Virus record (IMG/VR): IMGVR_UViG_3300033984_000268
Coordinates: 1-64,000 of that record
From: a virus
DNA: 64,000 nucleotides
Reading direction: 5' to 3' (one strand)
The notes beneath the pieces were generated by a model. That model was not told where the DNA came from. It was given only the letters and a program-made list of their open reading frames with translations, and did not search any database. Both the position numbers and the translations under genes were made by a program. Of the stretch, positions 27,401-38,900 are shown in pieces (the stretch's first letter is position 1; each line of letters begins with the position of its first letter).

Positions 27401-30400
27401 TAAATTCATTGATTTAAACTTATCTGTTGTACTTAACGGTCCGTAATATTGAAACTTTTTTACTGGAAACGTAGAACTCATATCAGTTTGTTCAATAGTT
27501 TCTCCTTTAACAATTTTTTTATAAAGTGCTTCTTGACCTGAAGACCATTCACCGCAAGAGATATTTAATAACCTGTATGTATCAAAAGTTATCCAACCTT
27601 GACCATCTGCTTCTTCCATATCGTTATATGTAGCAGCAGTTTCTTTACCAAGTTTTTTTTCAAGTTCTTCTAAATATGATGATGGCACTTTAGACTCATC
27701 TAAAATTGCAGTTTTTAAATCGCCAGTATATTGATAATCGCGCTCAATACCCAATTGTTTAGCGTAACCAAAATTGTTAAATTGTGCATTATTATTTACA
27801 AAGTTTTTAAATGATTCATCCGATGCAAATATTTTTCCAGTGGAAATCATACCAGCATTACGTTTGTGGAAATCACCACCCTCAATATTGTATAACGCCA
27901 AGTCACCTAAAAACAATGATGTGTAATTAGTATTTTGGATAAAGTTATTTACAATGTGGGCTCTAAAAATTCTACGTTTTGTATCAGAAATTGATTCATC
28001 TTCTACAGTTGTACTTTTATATTTCTCAATTAATTCATCTGGAAATACTGTATCTGATTTTAATTTATTTAATGTTTCAGCTTTTTTACTAAAGTATGAC
28101 TTCAAATTAGATTCAATGTTTTTCTTTAATTTAGAACTAAATTGTTTTCTAATATTAAATGATTGCAGTTCGTCTATAGAAAGAGAACGAGCTAGCTTCA
28201 ACAATTCATTTTTAGTATCAACATCTAAAATATCATCAAACAAAAAGAAGCTTTTACCGCGTTCAAAATACTTAAAATCGATTGCAAAGTTTTCAGGATC
28301 AATTAAAATTTCCTGTTCTAATTTTTCTAATCGAACCATTCGAATTAACTCTGCTTCTAAATGACCAATCATTTCATTACTTAAAATAGAACCAGCGTAG
28401 CCATCTGTAAAAATAGCATCAATGTCTTGCGCATTTACAATCAATTCTTTGGTTTTACCACCAACAATTGAATTGTTTCTCATTTGATTTGCAAGAACCG
28501 TTAATGAAGAAGATTTTGCTTCTGTTCTTGGTATCTCTTGAGCACCATCTAATGTTAATAATACATCAGATAAAAATTTTGTTTTTTCATCAGAACCAAT
28601 TGAAGATATACCTTTATCTTCAGATGTCATATCTATCAATCTACCATCTGAATCAACACGTCTTACAGTGTGTATTAATTTGGAACCAGATAAATTCTCA
28701 ACTGAAATTCTAATACCAGGGTTTCTTTTACCACGCACAGTTGGGTTAAAGTGATCTAATTGAAACATATCAACAAACCATTTAGAACCAGCAACAGAAG
28801 GATTTTCTAAATAATTAAATTTAGACATCCCTTGCATTGCAATTAATTCATCATAATGATTTGCTTTATTTAAAGCCTGTACCTCAACTGTAAGCGATGA
28901 GTTTAATACTTTTTCACTTGCCTTCTCGCCATACGCTGTCATCGACATAAACGATGTGCTATCGCTTGAATACATTGAGTGCAGTTTGATCAAACTATTT
29001 ATAAATCCAGCTTTTCCAATTTCATCAATTCTCACACCATCTTCATAGTAATAAAAATCTTTTGCTAAATCAGATAAACTTCTAATTGCTACACCATTAA
29101 TTGCATCTTGTTTTTTTATAAGAAAGTCAACAAAATAAGCATATTCACGAGGTTCAATTTTTAAATCAGCAGAACCTTCTTTTAGTATCTGTTTAACAAT
29201 TGGATCATCCGAAATATTAATTCCAAATAATTTTAAAAACTCTACTGGTTCTGCGTATGCTCTCAAGGTTGCTGTTGGTGAAAACTGTTTTTGATTTGTT
29301 TTAGATAATTTTTTATAATCATCTTTTGAAATAGAACTTCCGCTATCAACAGACGCATGCACTTCTTTTAAAAACTTCGAATGATTTTTATTTTCAAAAA
29401 AAGATTTAAGGTTTAATGTATATGGTGAAAATTTATTTTCACCTTGTTCTTTACGTTCACCAATAATTTCTAATAACGATGTGAAATTATCATTCCAATC
29501 ATTTTTAATAAATGTTTCGGATGCTGCTGTTCTACCTGAATGCGAAGTTGTACGACTTTCTACAAAGTTTTCATCTTTTTCTTCATTCGTATATGTAACA
29601 GTTTTTTCAATAATTTGTTCTCGTAATAATACGTCCGCTTTATTAAGCGATTGCCAAAATGCCAGCCATTGATTCTGTTCTTCAAAGGTTGAAGAAGGTG
29701 AACCAGGATTACCAAGTTTAGCAACAAGTTCTTTAATCTGAAAATCGGTAAGACTCGCAGCAACTAATTTTTGATACATGTCATCGCGATCTAATGTATT
29801 CGTTAACAACTTTGCAGTTTTAGCAAGCATCGTTTTAAATGGTGCAAGTTTTGCAAAACCTAATGCATTAACTTCTAATGTACCTTTACCATTTTTAGAA
29901 TAAGAACTGATGGTACTTAAAAGCTGTTTAGTTTGATCATCAACTAATTCTGAAATTGAAAATTCAGCACCAGTTCTTTCAAAAATAACACGTTCATCAT
30001 CTTCATATTTTTCTTTTTCAGTATTGACATAACTATACTCATTAATAAACAAAGATGCCATGTCACCATAAGAGTCTTGTTTAGTTAAGATTGTATCAAT
30101 AGCATCTAAATTTCCAAAGTTCTGAACAGCTTTATTCAAAGTATCAACCGCAAATTTTGCTGAAAGATTGTTTGGTTCATCCTCTAATGTTAATTTGTGA
30201 ATTGCAACTTGTTGTTGTAATCTTTTTTTAACAAAGTCTAAACCCATTTGTGTTAAAACAGGATTATTCTGAATTCTAAAAATACCATAGCCATTATATT
30301 TATCAACATAAGATTTTTTAAAATCAGCAACAATTGCTTGAGCTTCTTCGTATTCTAATTTATTAGTAATAGGATTAATTGAAGCTAAATGAGTCATAGC

Positions 30401-32956
30401 AAATATACCATTTTGCGAATTCTCATCTGTATTATCCATAGCATTAACACCTTCGGTAACAAATTCAGTAAACAATGCCTGCATTGAGTCCATTACTAAA
30501 TGTGTTTCTTCTAATGAAAAATTAAGTTCTTTTTGTAATTCAGCTGATTGATATACAGCATGTGAATCTCTACTGCTAAATTTAGAAACATCAATGTTAC
30601 CTTCATACAAGTTATTAAACATTGCATTCGTTACACCTTGAACACGATTTAATGCTATTGCATCAGATAGACGCATGTTACCAAACAACCCTTTTAAAAG
30701 ATTAGATATTTTTTCAAAGAATTGTGATACTCTTGCTGAAAGTTTATTTGAATACTTTCCTTTTGACATAGCAAACTTACGGAACTCTTCAGCCAAATAT
30801 TCTTCAAGTTCTAATTCATTTGCATTTGCAAAAGCAAGTCTTTTTTCAACACCTTTAACTGTTACATCAAAGTATCCAGGTTTGTTTTTTAATTCAGCAT
30901 ACATGTCATTTCTTTCTACCGCAGTAAGTATTCCCATACTATATGCGTGAAATGATTCGTGGTATAAATCTGTTTTGCTAGAACCCAAATACATATTAAT
31001 TGAATTACCCACAAACTCTGCTAAAAAGTTTGGACCAAATTCATGAATTTCGTCTGAAAAATTTACTTTCAGTACACGCAATAATGGATTAGTTTTCATC
31101 CATGCATCTGCACGCAATTCTTGTGCTTCAGAAACAGATTCTCTATTTTGAGATGCAAGTGATTGAAATAAACTTTTTCCTTTATAACTTTCTTTTACAG
31201 TATCAAGAACATCTATATTAGCTACAACGTCTTCAACCTGTTCAGTGAATGAAAGGTATGGATCAGACGCTTTAAGTTCATTCTGATTGTTTAAATTATA
31301 TACAGTCGAACCAATTTCAATAGCATTTTCTAATACCGTAGTAAGTTTTGTTTTAATTACACCATCTTCAATACCAGTTATAACATGTATTAAACTATCA
31401 GGTGTTGATGATGGTTTTAAAACAAAATTTACAACAGGTGATTTTGAAATATAAAGTTGACCGTTATTGTAATATAATTGTTCAGATGCAGTTGTTTGTT
31501 CCAAAGAATCAAAAATCTTTACGTCAGATATATCTCCTTTTTTTGCATAAGGAACTCCAGTTTTTGTATAAACAAAAGTTCGCAATGCTTCTTTAATATC
31601 AGAAAAATTTTCTTCTTTTATTTCAAATAAAACATTTTGAATATAGACATGAGGTAAAGACTTTTTACCACCTTCTGGTGTAAAGAATTCAGTATATACT
31701 TGTTCTTTTGAACGCTGCACCAAACTTGTTAAAAGTTCATTTCTTTTTACTGTAGATTCAGCCCATACTTTATCATCTTCATTTTCTTTTGTTGTTGTAA
31801 CAGTTGGTTTAAGATTTACAATTAACTCATATATTGCATCAAACTGCTCATTGGATATTTCACTTAAAAGTTTACTATGAATTCTAATTGGTTTGTTAGA
31901 ACCCTCTGCATTCATTTGTAACCAATAAGCTTTATCTTTTTTACCAATAGAGAATTTTAATTTAGCCAAGTTTGCTATGGACTTTAATGAATTTCTTTTA
32001 TTAAGGTTATATACCATAACCCCATGATCACTATTCTTGTAATCAATATCTAAAAGAATTGTTTTACCATCTGTAATTCTTTGTTTGATTCGCTCAATTG
32101 ATTTTAAATAATTGTCAATTTTAGTTTCAATGATACGAGTGGCTTCCTCTATAGGAACAGCGTTATTTTCTGCATAGATTGCAGGCAGTTGTTCCGATTG
32201 TCTTTGGAATTGATGTTTCTCTGTTTTAATTTTCATTACAGGAGAACTTCCTGTTTCAGAAACATTTCCAGCTTGATTGAATTTTACAATATTTCCTTTT
32301 GCATCAGTAAACAATAAAACTACAGCGCCATCTTTTATTTTAGAATATTCAGAAACAACATCTGTTTTTGATAAAACATCCTGGCTTTTAAACGCTCTTA
32401 ATTTTAAATCTGATGTTGGTGAATTTAAAATAGATAGTTGAACACTTTGTCTGAATTGAGAAATTCTTTTTTGTTCTGGTGTAGATGGAACATCTGATAA
32501 CTCTAAATTTAAGTTATAGGTTTTGTTGAACTCTGAAGACATTGCATCAAATCCTTCATGTATATTAACAACCGGAGGAAGTTGGTTAACCCCTCCGACC
32601 ATTTTACCAAGTTGGTTAATGATGTTTGGAAACTCTCCATTTTCATTAACACTAGCTTCAATGATTCCATCACGTAATGCTTTAATGTTAAGAAATAAAT
32701 TTTCATTTTTTTTAGTCATTGGCGCATTCATGTGCGCATATAACATTTCAGGTGCAATCGTTAAATGCTGTAACACAATCTCTCTAGTCTTTTCTTTTGA
32801 AAAACCTAACTGTGGTTCAAAGTCAGACAACGCTTTGTTAAAAAGCATTGTCATCATTTGTTTTGCAGTAACATTTCCATCATAAAAACTTGGAATCTCT
32901 TTCTTAAAATAAGCAGCAAAAAGATTAATTGAATTCGGAGTAATACAAATATTCAT
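21434..32956 (-). CDS. Giant virion RNA polymerase with extra peptidase-like and SLOG/DUF4326-like regions (3840 aa)
   Basis: The DxDxD metal-binding signature GADYDIDKMF holds D2259, D2261 and D2263. R2220-IPT-2223 lies 39 residues before it, matching the RxPT element that precedes the DFDGD loop in cellular beta' subunits by a similar distance. Single-chain polymerases of this type include gp66 of crAss-like phage phi14:2, which is packaged in the virion and transcribes early genes. Other regions: a metallopeptidase-like H666-E-S-F-H670 with EEYLAEEF (718-725) and LLKGLFG (753-759); a SLOG-like G3487-SANGI-D3493 preceded by WIFGAG (3437-3442); and a DUF4326-like HFGNPF (3696-3701) with YEEWLDG after it. 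It is far longer than phi14:2 gp66 (about 2180 aa). It lies between two other giant genes with 0-1 base spacing. Confidence 0.88.
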   Translation of the reverse strand: MNICITPNSINLFAAYFKKEIPSFYDGNVTAKQMMTMLFNKALSDFEPQLGFSKEKTREIVLQHLTIAPEMLYAHMNAPMTKKNENLFLNIKALRDGIIEASVNENGEFPNIINQLGKMVGGVNQLPPVVNIHEGFDAMSSEFNKTYNLNLELSDVPSTPEQKRISQFRQSVQLSILNSPTSDLKLRAFKSQDVLSKTDVVSEYSKIKDGAVVLLFTDAKGNIVKFNQAGNVSETGSSPVMKIKTEKHQFQRQSEQLPAIYAENNAVPIEEATRIIETKIDNYLKSIERIKQRITDGKTILLDIDYKNSDHGVMVYNLNKRNSLKSIANLAKLKFSIGKKDKAYWLQMNAEGSNKPIRIHSKLLSEISNEQFDAIYELIVNLKPTVTTTKENEDDKVWAESTVKRNELLTSLVQRSKEQVYTEFFTPEGGKKSLPHVYIQNVLFEIKEENFSDIKEALRTFVYTKTGVPYAKKGDISDVKIFDSLEQTTASEQLYYNNGQLYISKSPVVNFVLKPSSTPDSLIHVITGIEDGVIKTKLTTVLENAIEIGSTVYNLNNQNELKASDPYLSFTEQVEDVVANIDVLDTVKESYKGKSLFQSLASQNRESVSEAQELRADAWMKTNPLLRVLKVNFSDEIHEFGPNFLAEFVGNSINMYLGSSKTDLYHESFHAYSMGILTAVERNDMYAELKNKPGYFDVTVKGVEKRLAFANANELELEEYLAEEFRKFAMSKGKYSNKLSARVSQFFEKISNLLKGLFGNMRLSDAIALNRVQGVTNAMFNNLYEGNIDVSKFSSRDSHAVYQSAELQKELNFSLEETHLVMDSMQALFTEFVTEGVNAMDNTDENSQNGIFAMTHLASINPITNKLEYEEAQAIVADFKKSYVDKYNGYGIFRIQNNPVLTQMGLDFVKKRLQQQVAIHKLTLEDEPNNLSAKFAVDTLNKAVQNFGNLDAIDTILTKQDSYGDMASLFINEYSYVNTEKEKYEDDERVIFERTGAEFSISELVDDQTKQLLSTISSYSKNGKGTLEVNALGFAKLAPFKTMLAKTAKLLTNTLDRDDMYQKLVAASLTDFQIKELVAKLGNPGSPSSTFEEQNQWLAFWQSLNKADVLLREQIIEKTVTYTNEEKDENFVESRTTSHSGRTAASETFIKNDWNDNFTSLLEIIGERKEQGENKFSPYTLNLKSFFENKNHSKFLKEVHASVDSGSSISKDDYKKLSKTNQKQFSPTATLRAYAEPVEFLKLFGINISDDPIVKQILKEGSADLKIEPREYAYFVDFLIKKQDAINGVAIRSLSDLAKDFYYYEDGVRIDEIGKAGFINSLIKLHSMYSSDSTSFMSMTAYGEKASEKVLNSSLTVEVQALNKANHYDELIAMQGMSKFNYLENPSVAGSKWFVDMFQLDHFNPTVRGKRNPGIRISVENLSGSKLIHTVRRVDSDGRLIDMTSEDKGISSIGSDEKTKFLSDVLLTLDGAQEIPRTEAKSSSLTVLANQMRNNSIVGGKTKELIVNAQDIDAIFTDGYAGSILSNEMIGHLEAELIRMVRLEKLEQEILIDPENFAIDFKYFERGKSFFLFDDILDVDTKNELLKLARSLSIDELQSFNIRKQFSSKLKKNIESNLKSYFSKKAETLNKLKSDTVFPDELIEKYKSTTVEDESISDTKRRIFRAHIVNNFIQNTNYTSLFLGDLALYNIEGGDFHKRNAGMISTGKIFASDESFKNFVNNNAQFNNFGYAKQLGIERDYQYTGDLKTAILDESKVPSSYLEELEKKLGKETAATYNDMEEADGQGWITFDTYRLLNISCGEWSSGQEALYKKIVKGETIEQTDMSSTFPVKKFQYYGPLSTTDKFKSMNLGLTAFHKYSLAPLIPNEIAGTKLEGLHKSMMEQGIDYATMQSGSKLSTLSRVDVVTNADGKKVIVKKPDTFYKKDRSIDAELQFVPNIISVKHLKNQVFIDEGYKEKVVLPTQMKKMILHGIADNGVPMDYLKDDANRISKWKAIKTEKERLAASKNYGWYKEYTDILTTYRDHIKEDLLENIDYQYNPATGTYEGDSTKLADYIKREMIKNDYLPHEVSFLTDASGRLVDDLSYSLNSQKIEEIVVTLIDSSLRKIKVNGEALVQVSGAMYESSDMEADANGTNGLKFYESRDEDGSLTFAMEVKISLQGDFKKLLYADHPDKKSIRVLNKKGVMDYDASLKRLNESIKDPEWNAKHKALLNFPGTRIPTQGPNALDSVTVAEFLPEYSGAKVILPSEIVAKSGADYDIDKMFFLYPSISIINSKPELNNYYGRDTGAYDRYAAEYTDFYESNITPLEKELSAVYDESEKLFKDQTVAFEKAELYQPALDLLYPERKKYKEQYDELRKTGIYLGTKLGKAAANEYKELLQAEYDKISTQIDSINTLRDGIFLQYVGTLSTELSAKFENFKKQKASIKKQIAAQKEIGAELERKKVGHSVKGLENKLVDLFNRKILAKDNFVDLVTPNTTRDVLPIANALETKITAGKYDKLEKIHADKSDSISRTTVMDYLYNLQKHQENSVGMESLGIAAVVSTFFAMFSTFDSRLNTAKTEDLEKFNDDIKIYNDPKSNGARKAKALENINNFKAYTLKLNHNEIDGRISVGSRYAKDGKLTADIISQLINGYVDVGKNAWVFNIQGNKENTPNLLFMVMAGVPINDAIYISSNPLTIRYNTIKKELSGTYSKLNENNPIGKSLSPDAIREEALDILKKEYEKELFDAGYEKHSFFGINNVASNNSIFETNFLEGRIGSSTVNKDDIEIFAQYVALEELSADVTKFSQVSKYDTTKISNITDAEKNIADVSKLKSVHSAIPAEWWTKFETSPIGIYNNTNLVINMFKNFFKIKNNPVVNRLALSLNGGNKKGILPIVLRNAFKNDLMWFLYQNSVYRTDTYTSASRIGESNATFDLVKDKNLTTTYKIDRSNGKVYYNLGAVKNEIMQDGHVSHLFDSINSPVEYVKYKIELELLKDEIQNEYGRFDALTDLSEIEIERKNLELEGATEKELDAVDAKMKPIQDKLDAIDSQIRENFYYYSYKKEKFGNELPMDDLLKLEALYRTKTPGMLFDKEVGLVGIFKAMKAKHADAFSEFSLIQDMKFDTENKSEGTRKSNFYLPEKADPILTKVYLENLTKLQNFPDPAVKEFFSKNAFEHMIFMQSGMNTAAKYYLGKLITTNNVKNVIDSTFSSAGLTQSLNEIAKKNEKEKKIAKAVGGVVGKFYNAFNNMAVSVYKLRNRGYNYVQPETMSLSIEQEYLNSVQTYNNITLVENILAVDPSEMTPFDMSEIFDEKDTATKIKEKIIALSGKKLAMPNQILDVPNKNIAVSSWNKLLLEYFGFNNYGDHPVLVAKALNAVAGGLSIAESKNRKDNHWVKDESMANNSTKAIATPSESNPNYVARSSTRNYIDVINQTNKKAFDNKYKSTDSVWIFGAGLFKSAYEGLTDLKGYTDIVTADFKKHYEPKITKAIEAGVKTFNVGSANGIDEMALKFLEEKGYTKVVRYSPLGKYYEVVKSLEGVSSPMYDVTLGVKSGRKIGIDNYIYHITGLNLFKGLSEKQISEEGFKKVVVESKKYFAENPTYQNSFAIALSDFGRAAINIGSSVSDSFIEQYLMQVAIPFAKNKIASITQVNTQKVYEPKISSETLKIMKVADLREAHNKGDVLYTMRVSQAQAASAQFGFKGLDENKHFGNPFTGSNVEGQLKMKNVDEASMAYEEWLDGQDLFEDKFGNTIDLTYQKERRDWINSTIDRLKAKETKTVLGYSNSQNEAFSHASILDERINGVKADKPKTLTDNAQKLVEEFIDLKSNIPLEEFKVLPLKEMKRVINDIKEC

Positions 32957-32957
32957 A

Positions 32958-35900
32958 TTATTTACATTGAGTTTTTAAAGTTTCAATAATGGAATCTTCC
33001 ACAAAAAGATCAGCCGCTACTGATGTGTCAAAGTTACTAAAAACATTTTGAAGCGCATCTTTAATAATCTTTCCTTTTTTAGTCGAAGGTTTTGTTTCAA
33101 ATGATTCCTTTTTTACAGGAACCTCTTCCGCAACCACATCCTTTATATTACTCAAAAAATTCAATATATCCAAGTTTTCAAGGTTCGAAGTTTCAACATT
33201 AAACACAGAAATTGTATTTTTTGTAGCAGACATTATCTTGTAACGCGCGCCATCTTTCATTAATACATCCTCTTTTGAAATTTCATTTGTATAAAATCCT
33301 TTTGATAATTTATCATCTACAAGAATGCTTTCAATTGTTGCAATTTGTTTATCAGAAAATTTAGAACTTTGTTGTGAAACATATTGATAAACACCAACAG
33401 CATAAGCTAAAGATGTAGCCATAGGCCCATTTTTAATTTTAGAAACAAACTCCTTTTGCAATGGATGTGTTTCGTATGCTTTTTGTGGTTCTTCTTTTAC
33501 ATTTTCTTTAATGAATGCATTAACTAAAACATTTAATTCTTGTTCAACTTTATCTTGCTCTGTTTTTTCTGCAAGACCTTCCATGAATAAATCACGTTTA
33601 GGTTCTTTCTTTGGAGCTTCTTCTTTTTCATACAACCCTTCTGCAACAGCACGATTATAAATTATACGTTCTGTTTCAGTTAAGTCTTCTATAGGACCAG
33701 TGTAACTACCAGTTTCAATAGTAAACAATTTAGAGTTATAGTATTCTTCCAAATATTTAAACTCATCCTCAATCATTTTTTGACCTTCTTCTGTAGAAAA
33801 GAAATCAATTTCTTCTGGCGTTCTTGGTTCCTCTTCAGTTGACAATACATCTTTCTCTTCAGTAACAAGTTTGTTTTCAATAATCTTGTTTTCTTTTTTG
33901 ACTGATGGTAACGCTACAGTTCCTTTCAGTTGTGCTTTTGTACCATGCTCAATCGAATATATTGTACCAATTGGTTTATAACCTTTCTTATTGATTATAC
34001 GAATACGATATGGATTCTTAACCTCAAGTAATTTTTTGTTTATTTCCGTAGCAATTACAGGAACCAACATTCCTTTTCGTTCCAGTTTGAAAAACAAATC
34101 AACCAGTTCTTTTGTAGCCAATACTTCATTTTCGCTGAATTTTATATTATCGCTAATACGTTTCTTTTCAGCAGTAACCTCACGTTTAAAATCACGCACA
34201 GATTTTGCAAAAGCTTCAGCTTCTTGTTTAAAAATCTTTGGATGGTAAATACTAATGAATCGACCAAGGGCTTTTCCGATTTTAACGGATACCGTTTTAA
34301 GTTTTCCTTTTGCATCTTCTTCCTGGAACTCTAATGTACCAGCAGTTAATGTATCCAAGTTTGTTGATGTACTTGTAGCTCTTTTCTTTTTACGATCTTT
34401 TTTACGTTGGAACTCTTCTTCAGCGTCCAACAGTTCCATAAATTCAGCTTCGTAACGTGCTTGTGCTTCATCATCAAGTTTTTGTTGTGCTTCCAATTCC
34501 ACTAGCATTTTCTTTTCAAAAATGAAATGAATTATTCCAGGAACATCTAATGCACGCTCTTTAAAAGCTTTAATCAAATCTTTACGTTCAGAATCTGTAA
34601 GAATTGATGTGTCGATTGTTAATCCAGATTTAGTTAACAAGTGATCCATTAACTCATCGTCAGACAATACATCTTTTACAGGTTTATCTTTACGTTCTTT
34701 ACGTTCAGCTTCTACACGTGCAGCATTATCTTTTTGAGCTTGAGTTACAGCTTTTGCATTTTGATTGTATTCTACAATAGCATCAATAAAGTCTTTGTGA
34801 CCATCTTTGATGTATCGATTAATTACATTCATTTCCGACTCTGTTATGTTACCATGCGATTTTCCAAACACGTTTGCCATAGCATATTGTAGCGTCAATG
34901 GAAATTGTTGATATGGTACGTTTTGATCATATATCAATGAACCATCTGCATTGTAATTAAAGTCATCTTCACTATATTCGATTGGTTCTAAAGAAGAATC
35001 TACAGGAGTATCTGTTACAACATTTGTAGTAGGAGAAACACTAACAGGTAATGCATCTAATTCTTGTTGTAATTGCTTTCTTTCGATAAGCAGTTTAGTA
35101 CGTTCGGAGTTAAGCGATGTAATCTCACGACTCTTCGTTATAGTACCACTAGACAACTTACCAGCTATGTTATTAACCATAGCATCAATATTTCTAATTC
35201 GGTTCTGCAAATCAGCTCTTTCTTCAGTAGTATCATTTACTTCTTCAAAAGGCGTTTCAGTTTCCGTTTCTTCAGTTTCTTCAGTTTCCGTAGTAGGTGC
35301 AATGAAATCAGAAATAATCTCAACCGCATCAGGTTTAATGTTAGCATCGGACCAAAATTCAAATTGAGTTCGGTCTTTTACTATCATCGTTGCTAACTCA
35401 TCTACCGTTGTTAAAAAATCAAGTTCATCAACAAAAGCCACTTGTTGATTACCCATCATCTTTTTAAACATTCTTTGAAAGAACTCTTTAAGTTTTTGTA
35501 AGAAATTACGATTAAGTTTTTGATTTATAACTCTACCAGCTGCAATATCAAACGCTCTTGCAACTAACTCATGGTGATATTGTCTTGTTCCAAGTTCTTG
35601 TTCTGTACCATATACTTGAATTACATATTCACGAATAGAATCATCACTAATAGCATTTGCTACTAACTGACCATATAAGTCAACATTATTCCTTTCAGCA
35701 TCAACAAGGAATGGATGCAAGAACATCTCATGCAACATGGTTGTTTCATTCACATTATCAGCAACGATGTATGCAGTATTAGTGTTTTCATCATAGAAAC
35801 CAGCAGTATTAGCATCATCTAATTGAAAGAATATGTTTGAAACAGCTTCTATACCATCCTGTAAATTATCTGCATTTCTAGTTAACCAGTCTATCACAGG

Positions 35901-38900
35901 ACCTAATTGACCAGCTTCATACGCAGTCAAGTCTTTTAAGTTCTCAATCAATTCAGAAATAGATTCAGACTTATTATACACGTCACGTAACAACTGACTT
36001 AATGCAGGTGAATCAAATGATTTTCTTAATTCAATTACTCTGTCATTAACACCGTATCCACGAACAGCTTCAAATAATATATCAGCAAATTTTTGATGCA
36101 TTGGATTTTTAAGACTATCTACTATCTTTTTAGCAACGTCTGTTGACGTAACAATTGATACATTGGTTCCAAATTGCTTATTCAGCTTTCTGGCCATCTT
36201 TTCAAGATCCTTTAATCTCTTTACTTCAGTTTTAGATTTAGCGTTAGTAGAGGTACTTAATTTACGTTCTTTTTTAGGTTTAGTTTTTTCATCTTCAATC
36301 TGTACATCTATAGCTCCTGGTATATCCAATGCTTGAGATGCTATGTTAATACCACGATCAAGCATTGTTCCATTAAGCGCAGACTCTTTGCTCAATGATG
36401 TCTTAACCATAATCATCATGTTTGTCCATAGAGAACGACGAGAAGAACTAACTTCATCTTTAACTTGAGCTAAAGTTGCTTGTAATGATTTATTATTTAA
36501 TACTTCTATTATAAATTCTTCTACATTATTAAACATGGATAGTCCTTCTACATTCGCTGTAGGAACAGTTTTCAAAAACAACGCTTTGGTTTGTTCCATC
36601 ATACGTGTAGCAGTAGCTTTCAATGTAGCATTGTCTTCAATGTTTCCGGCAATTTTTTCTTGAACTATTGCAGAAATAACTAAATTTTCAAACGATACCT
36701 GCGCATCTTTAAATTCAGAAGAAGCATATCGAATATCAATGTAAACAACATCTCCTACTTTCATTACAGGAGCTTCCGCATTATCAGTAAAAATAAGTTT
36801 TGCTTTTGTAGCACTAACTGCTTTTAATAATTCACGTTCAGTGTTTGATAAGTCTTTGTTGGAAATTAATTTATTTAAAAACGCATCGCCTTCTTTTTCA
36901 TTCAAATCAATCATCTGATTTAAAGTAAGGCCATATTGTTTAAGAATGTCTTTTGATTTACGAGTGTCTGTTTTAGAACGTGAATTTTTTCTAGCCAATC
37001 CATCTTTACCACCAGTAATAACTTTACCAGTTAAGTTTTTATAGAATCCTTCAACAACACCCTGTGCATATTTTAATTGTGCGTCAGTAGCTTCTTTTTG
37101 AGTCGCAATGTCATAAAACCTAGAAGGCATGATTCCTTTTTTCACAAGGTCATCCAGTTCAGTTAAACTGAAATAAACACCTTTTTCCGCCAACATCTGC
37201 ATCATCTTGCTTGACTCTTTTCGAACTTGGAATGCTTCTAAAGAGTTACTGATGTGCTGTGTCTTGTTATCAAGAATATGATTAAGAACTTTTTCCTGTT
37301 CAGCAATAAAGTTTCCTGCATACGTTGGATCAGACAAAGTGTTTGCAAGTTTTTTAAATGCCTTACCTTCTTTTGTTAGATTAATGTGGTCATATACTGA
37401 ATCAAATGTACGATTAGCAAGTGCACGTTGTTCTTCTTTTGATAAACCACTTGTTTGATCAAATGATGCTAATACGTCAACGTATGCATCAAACATATCA
37501 TTATGATCACCTTCATTAAATTCACCTACTTCTGCTTTTTCAATTTTATCAACAGATTCTTTATATTTTTTTAATGCTGCAAGTTTAACAACAGCTTTAT
37601 CATAGTCACGTTTAGCTGTACCTTTTAAATCTAATCCTTTGCTTCCTTCTACTTGTGTTTCTAACACTTCAATGTTTGTGTTCAATGAACTAGAATCCAA
37701 TAATGAATCACGTTCAATTGTAGAAAGATTTAAAGACTTGCTTAATTTTTCATCCATTGCTTTATTTCTGTCCGCAATAGATTGAATGTTTACATTCGAA
37801 ACAAGCATTTCTTTTTTAAGATTTTCAAATGCATGGTATCTAACTATATTAGCTCTATAGTCCTTATCTGATGGACGTAAATCACTAACCGTAATTGGAT
37901 TAATCATTTCATTTTGAATCTTGTCATACTGATCTTTATGTTCATTTACACGATCCGCTTTCTGTACAAGTTTAGCTCTAAAAGCTGCAGCATTTTGTTC
38001 AGTAATATCAGTTCTATTAAAAGCTTGATTTAATTCTTGAGGTGTTGCATCTTTAGCCATGCCTTTCAAATGTTTTACAAAATCATCTTGCAAATCATTA
38101 TCAAACATAGTTTGTAGTTGAAGACCAAACGCTTCTTGTTTTAAATCTTCAAGTTCTTTTGTATTACCGTTTTGAACCGCTTCTAGTATTTTATCCTGGA
38201 TAGCCTTTTGTGCAAAGACTGGTTTTTTAATTTCCTGTAGGAAGGCGTGTTCATTTTTGATAAAAGCATTTAATAATTCAGCTTTAGCTTGAATTTGTTT
38301 GAACTGCGAATCTTTATCTTTTTTATACTGATCACGATTAAATGCAGCATTGTATAATGTTTTGTTACCACCACCTTGAGTAAAATCAAACATTAAACTT
38401 TGCGCTGTATTAATTGGGCCCATAAAACCACCTATCAAAGCACCACCCAAAAATGTTTCCAATCCTGCAGGTTTTCCTTGATTATCAGCATTCATTACCC
38501 ATTTTCCATTTACTTTAACTTTACCATGAAATAAAGAATTGTATGAACGATCAAAGTCTTCTGATAAAACATCCCATTGAGAACCACGTAACTGACGTTC
38601 TTGCTCTGTCTTACCGTAATAATATTTACTTGTGTTTGAAATCAAGTCTTGACCAAGTTCTTGCGAACCTTCAGATACACCACTTAATGCAAATTGGCCC
38701 CAGTATTCAGCAGCACCACGTCCACCACGTCCACCAAAAGCAACAAGTTTTCCACCAATGTATCCTGGTTGACGAGCAACAACATTAAATCCAGCCTTTC
38801 CAATTTTATTTAATTTAAAAGCTCTGCTTAAAGCTTTTTCGCTTGTAAACATGTTATCAAGACCTAAAGCATTTGTTGCATAAATTAAACCAAAATTTGC

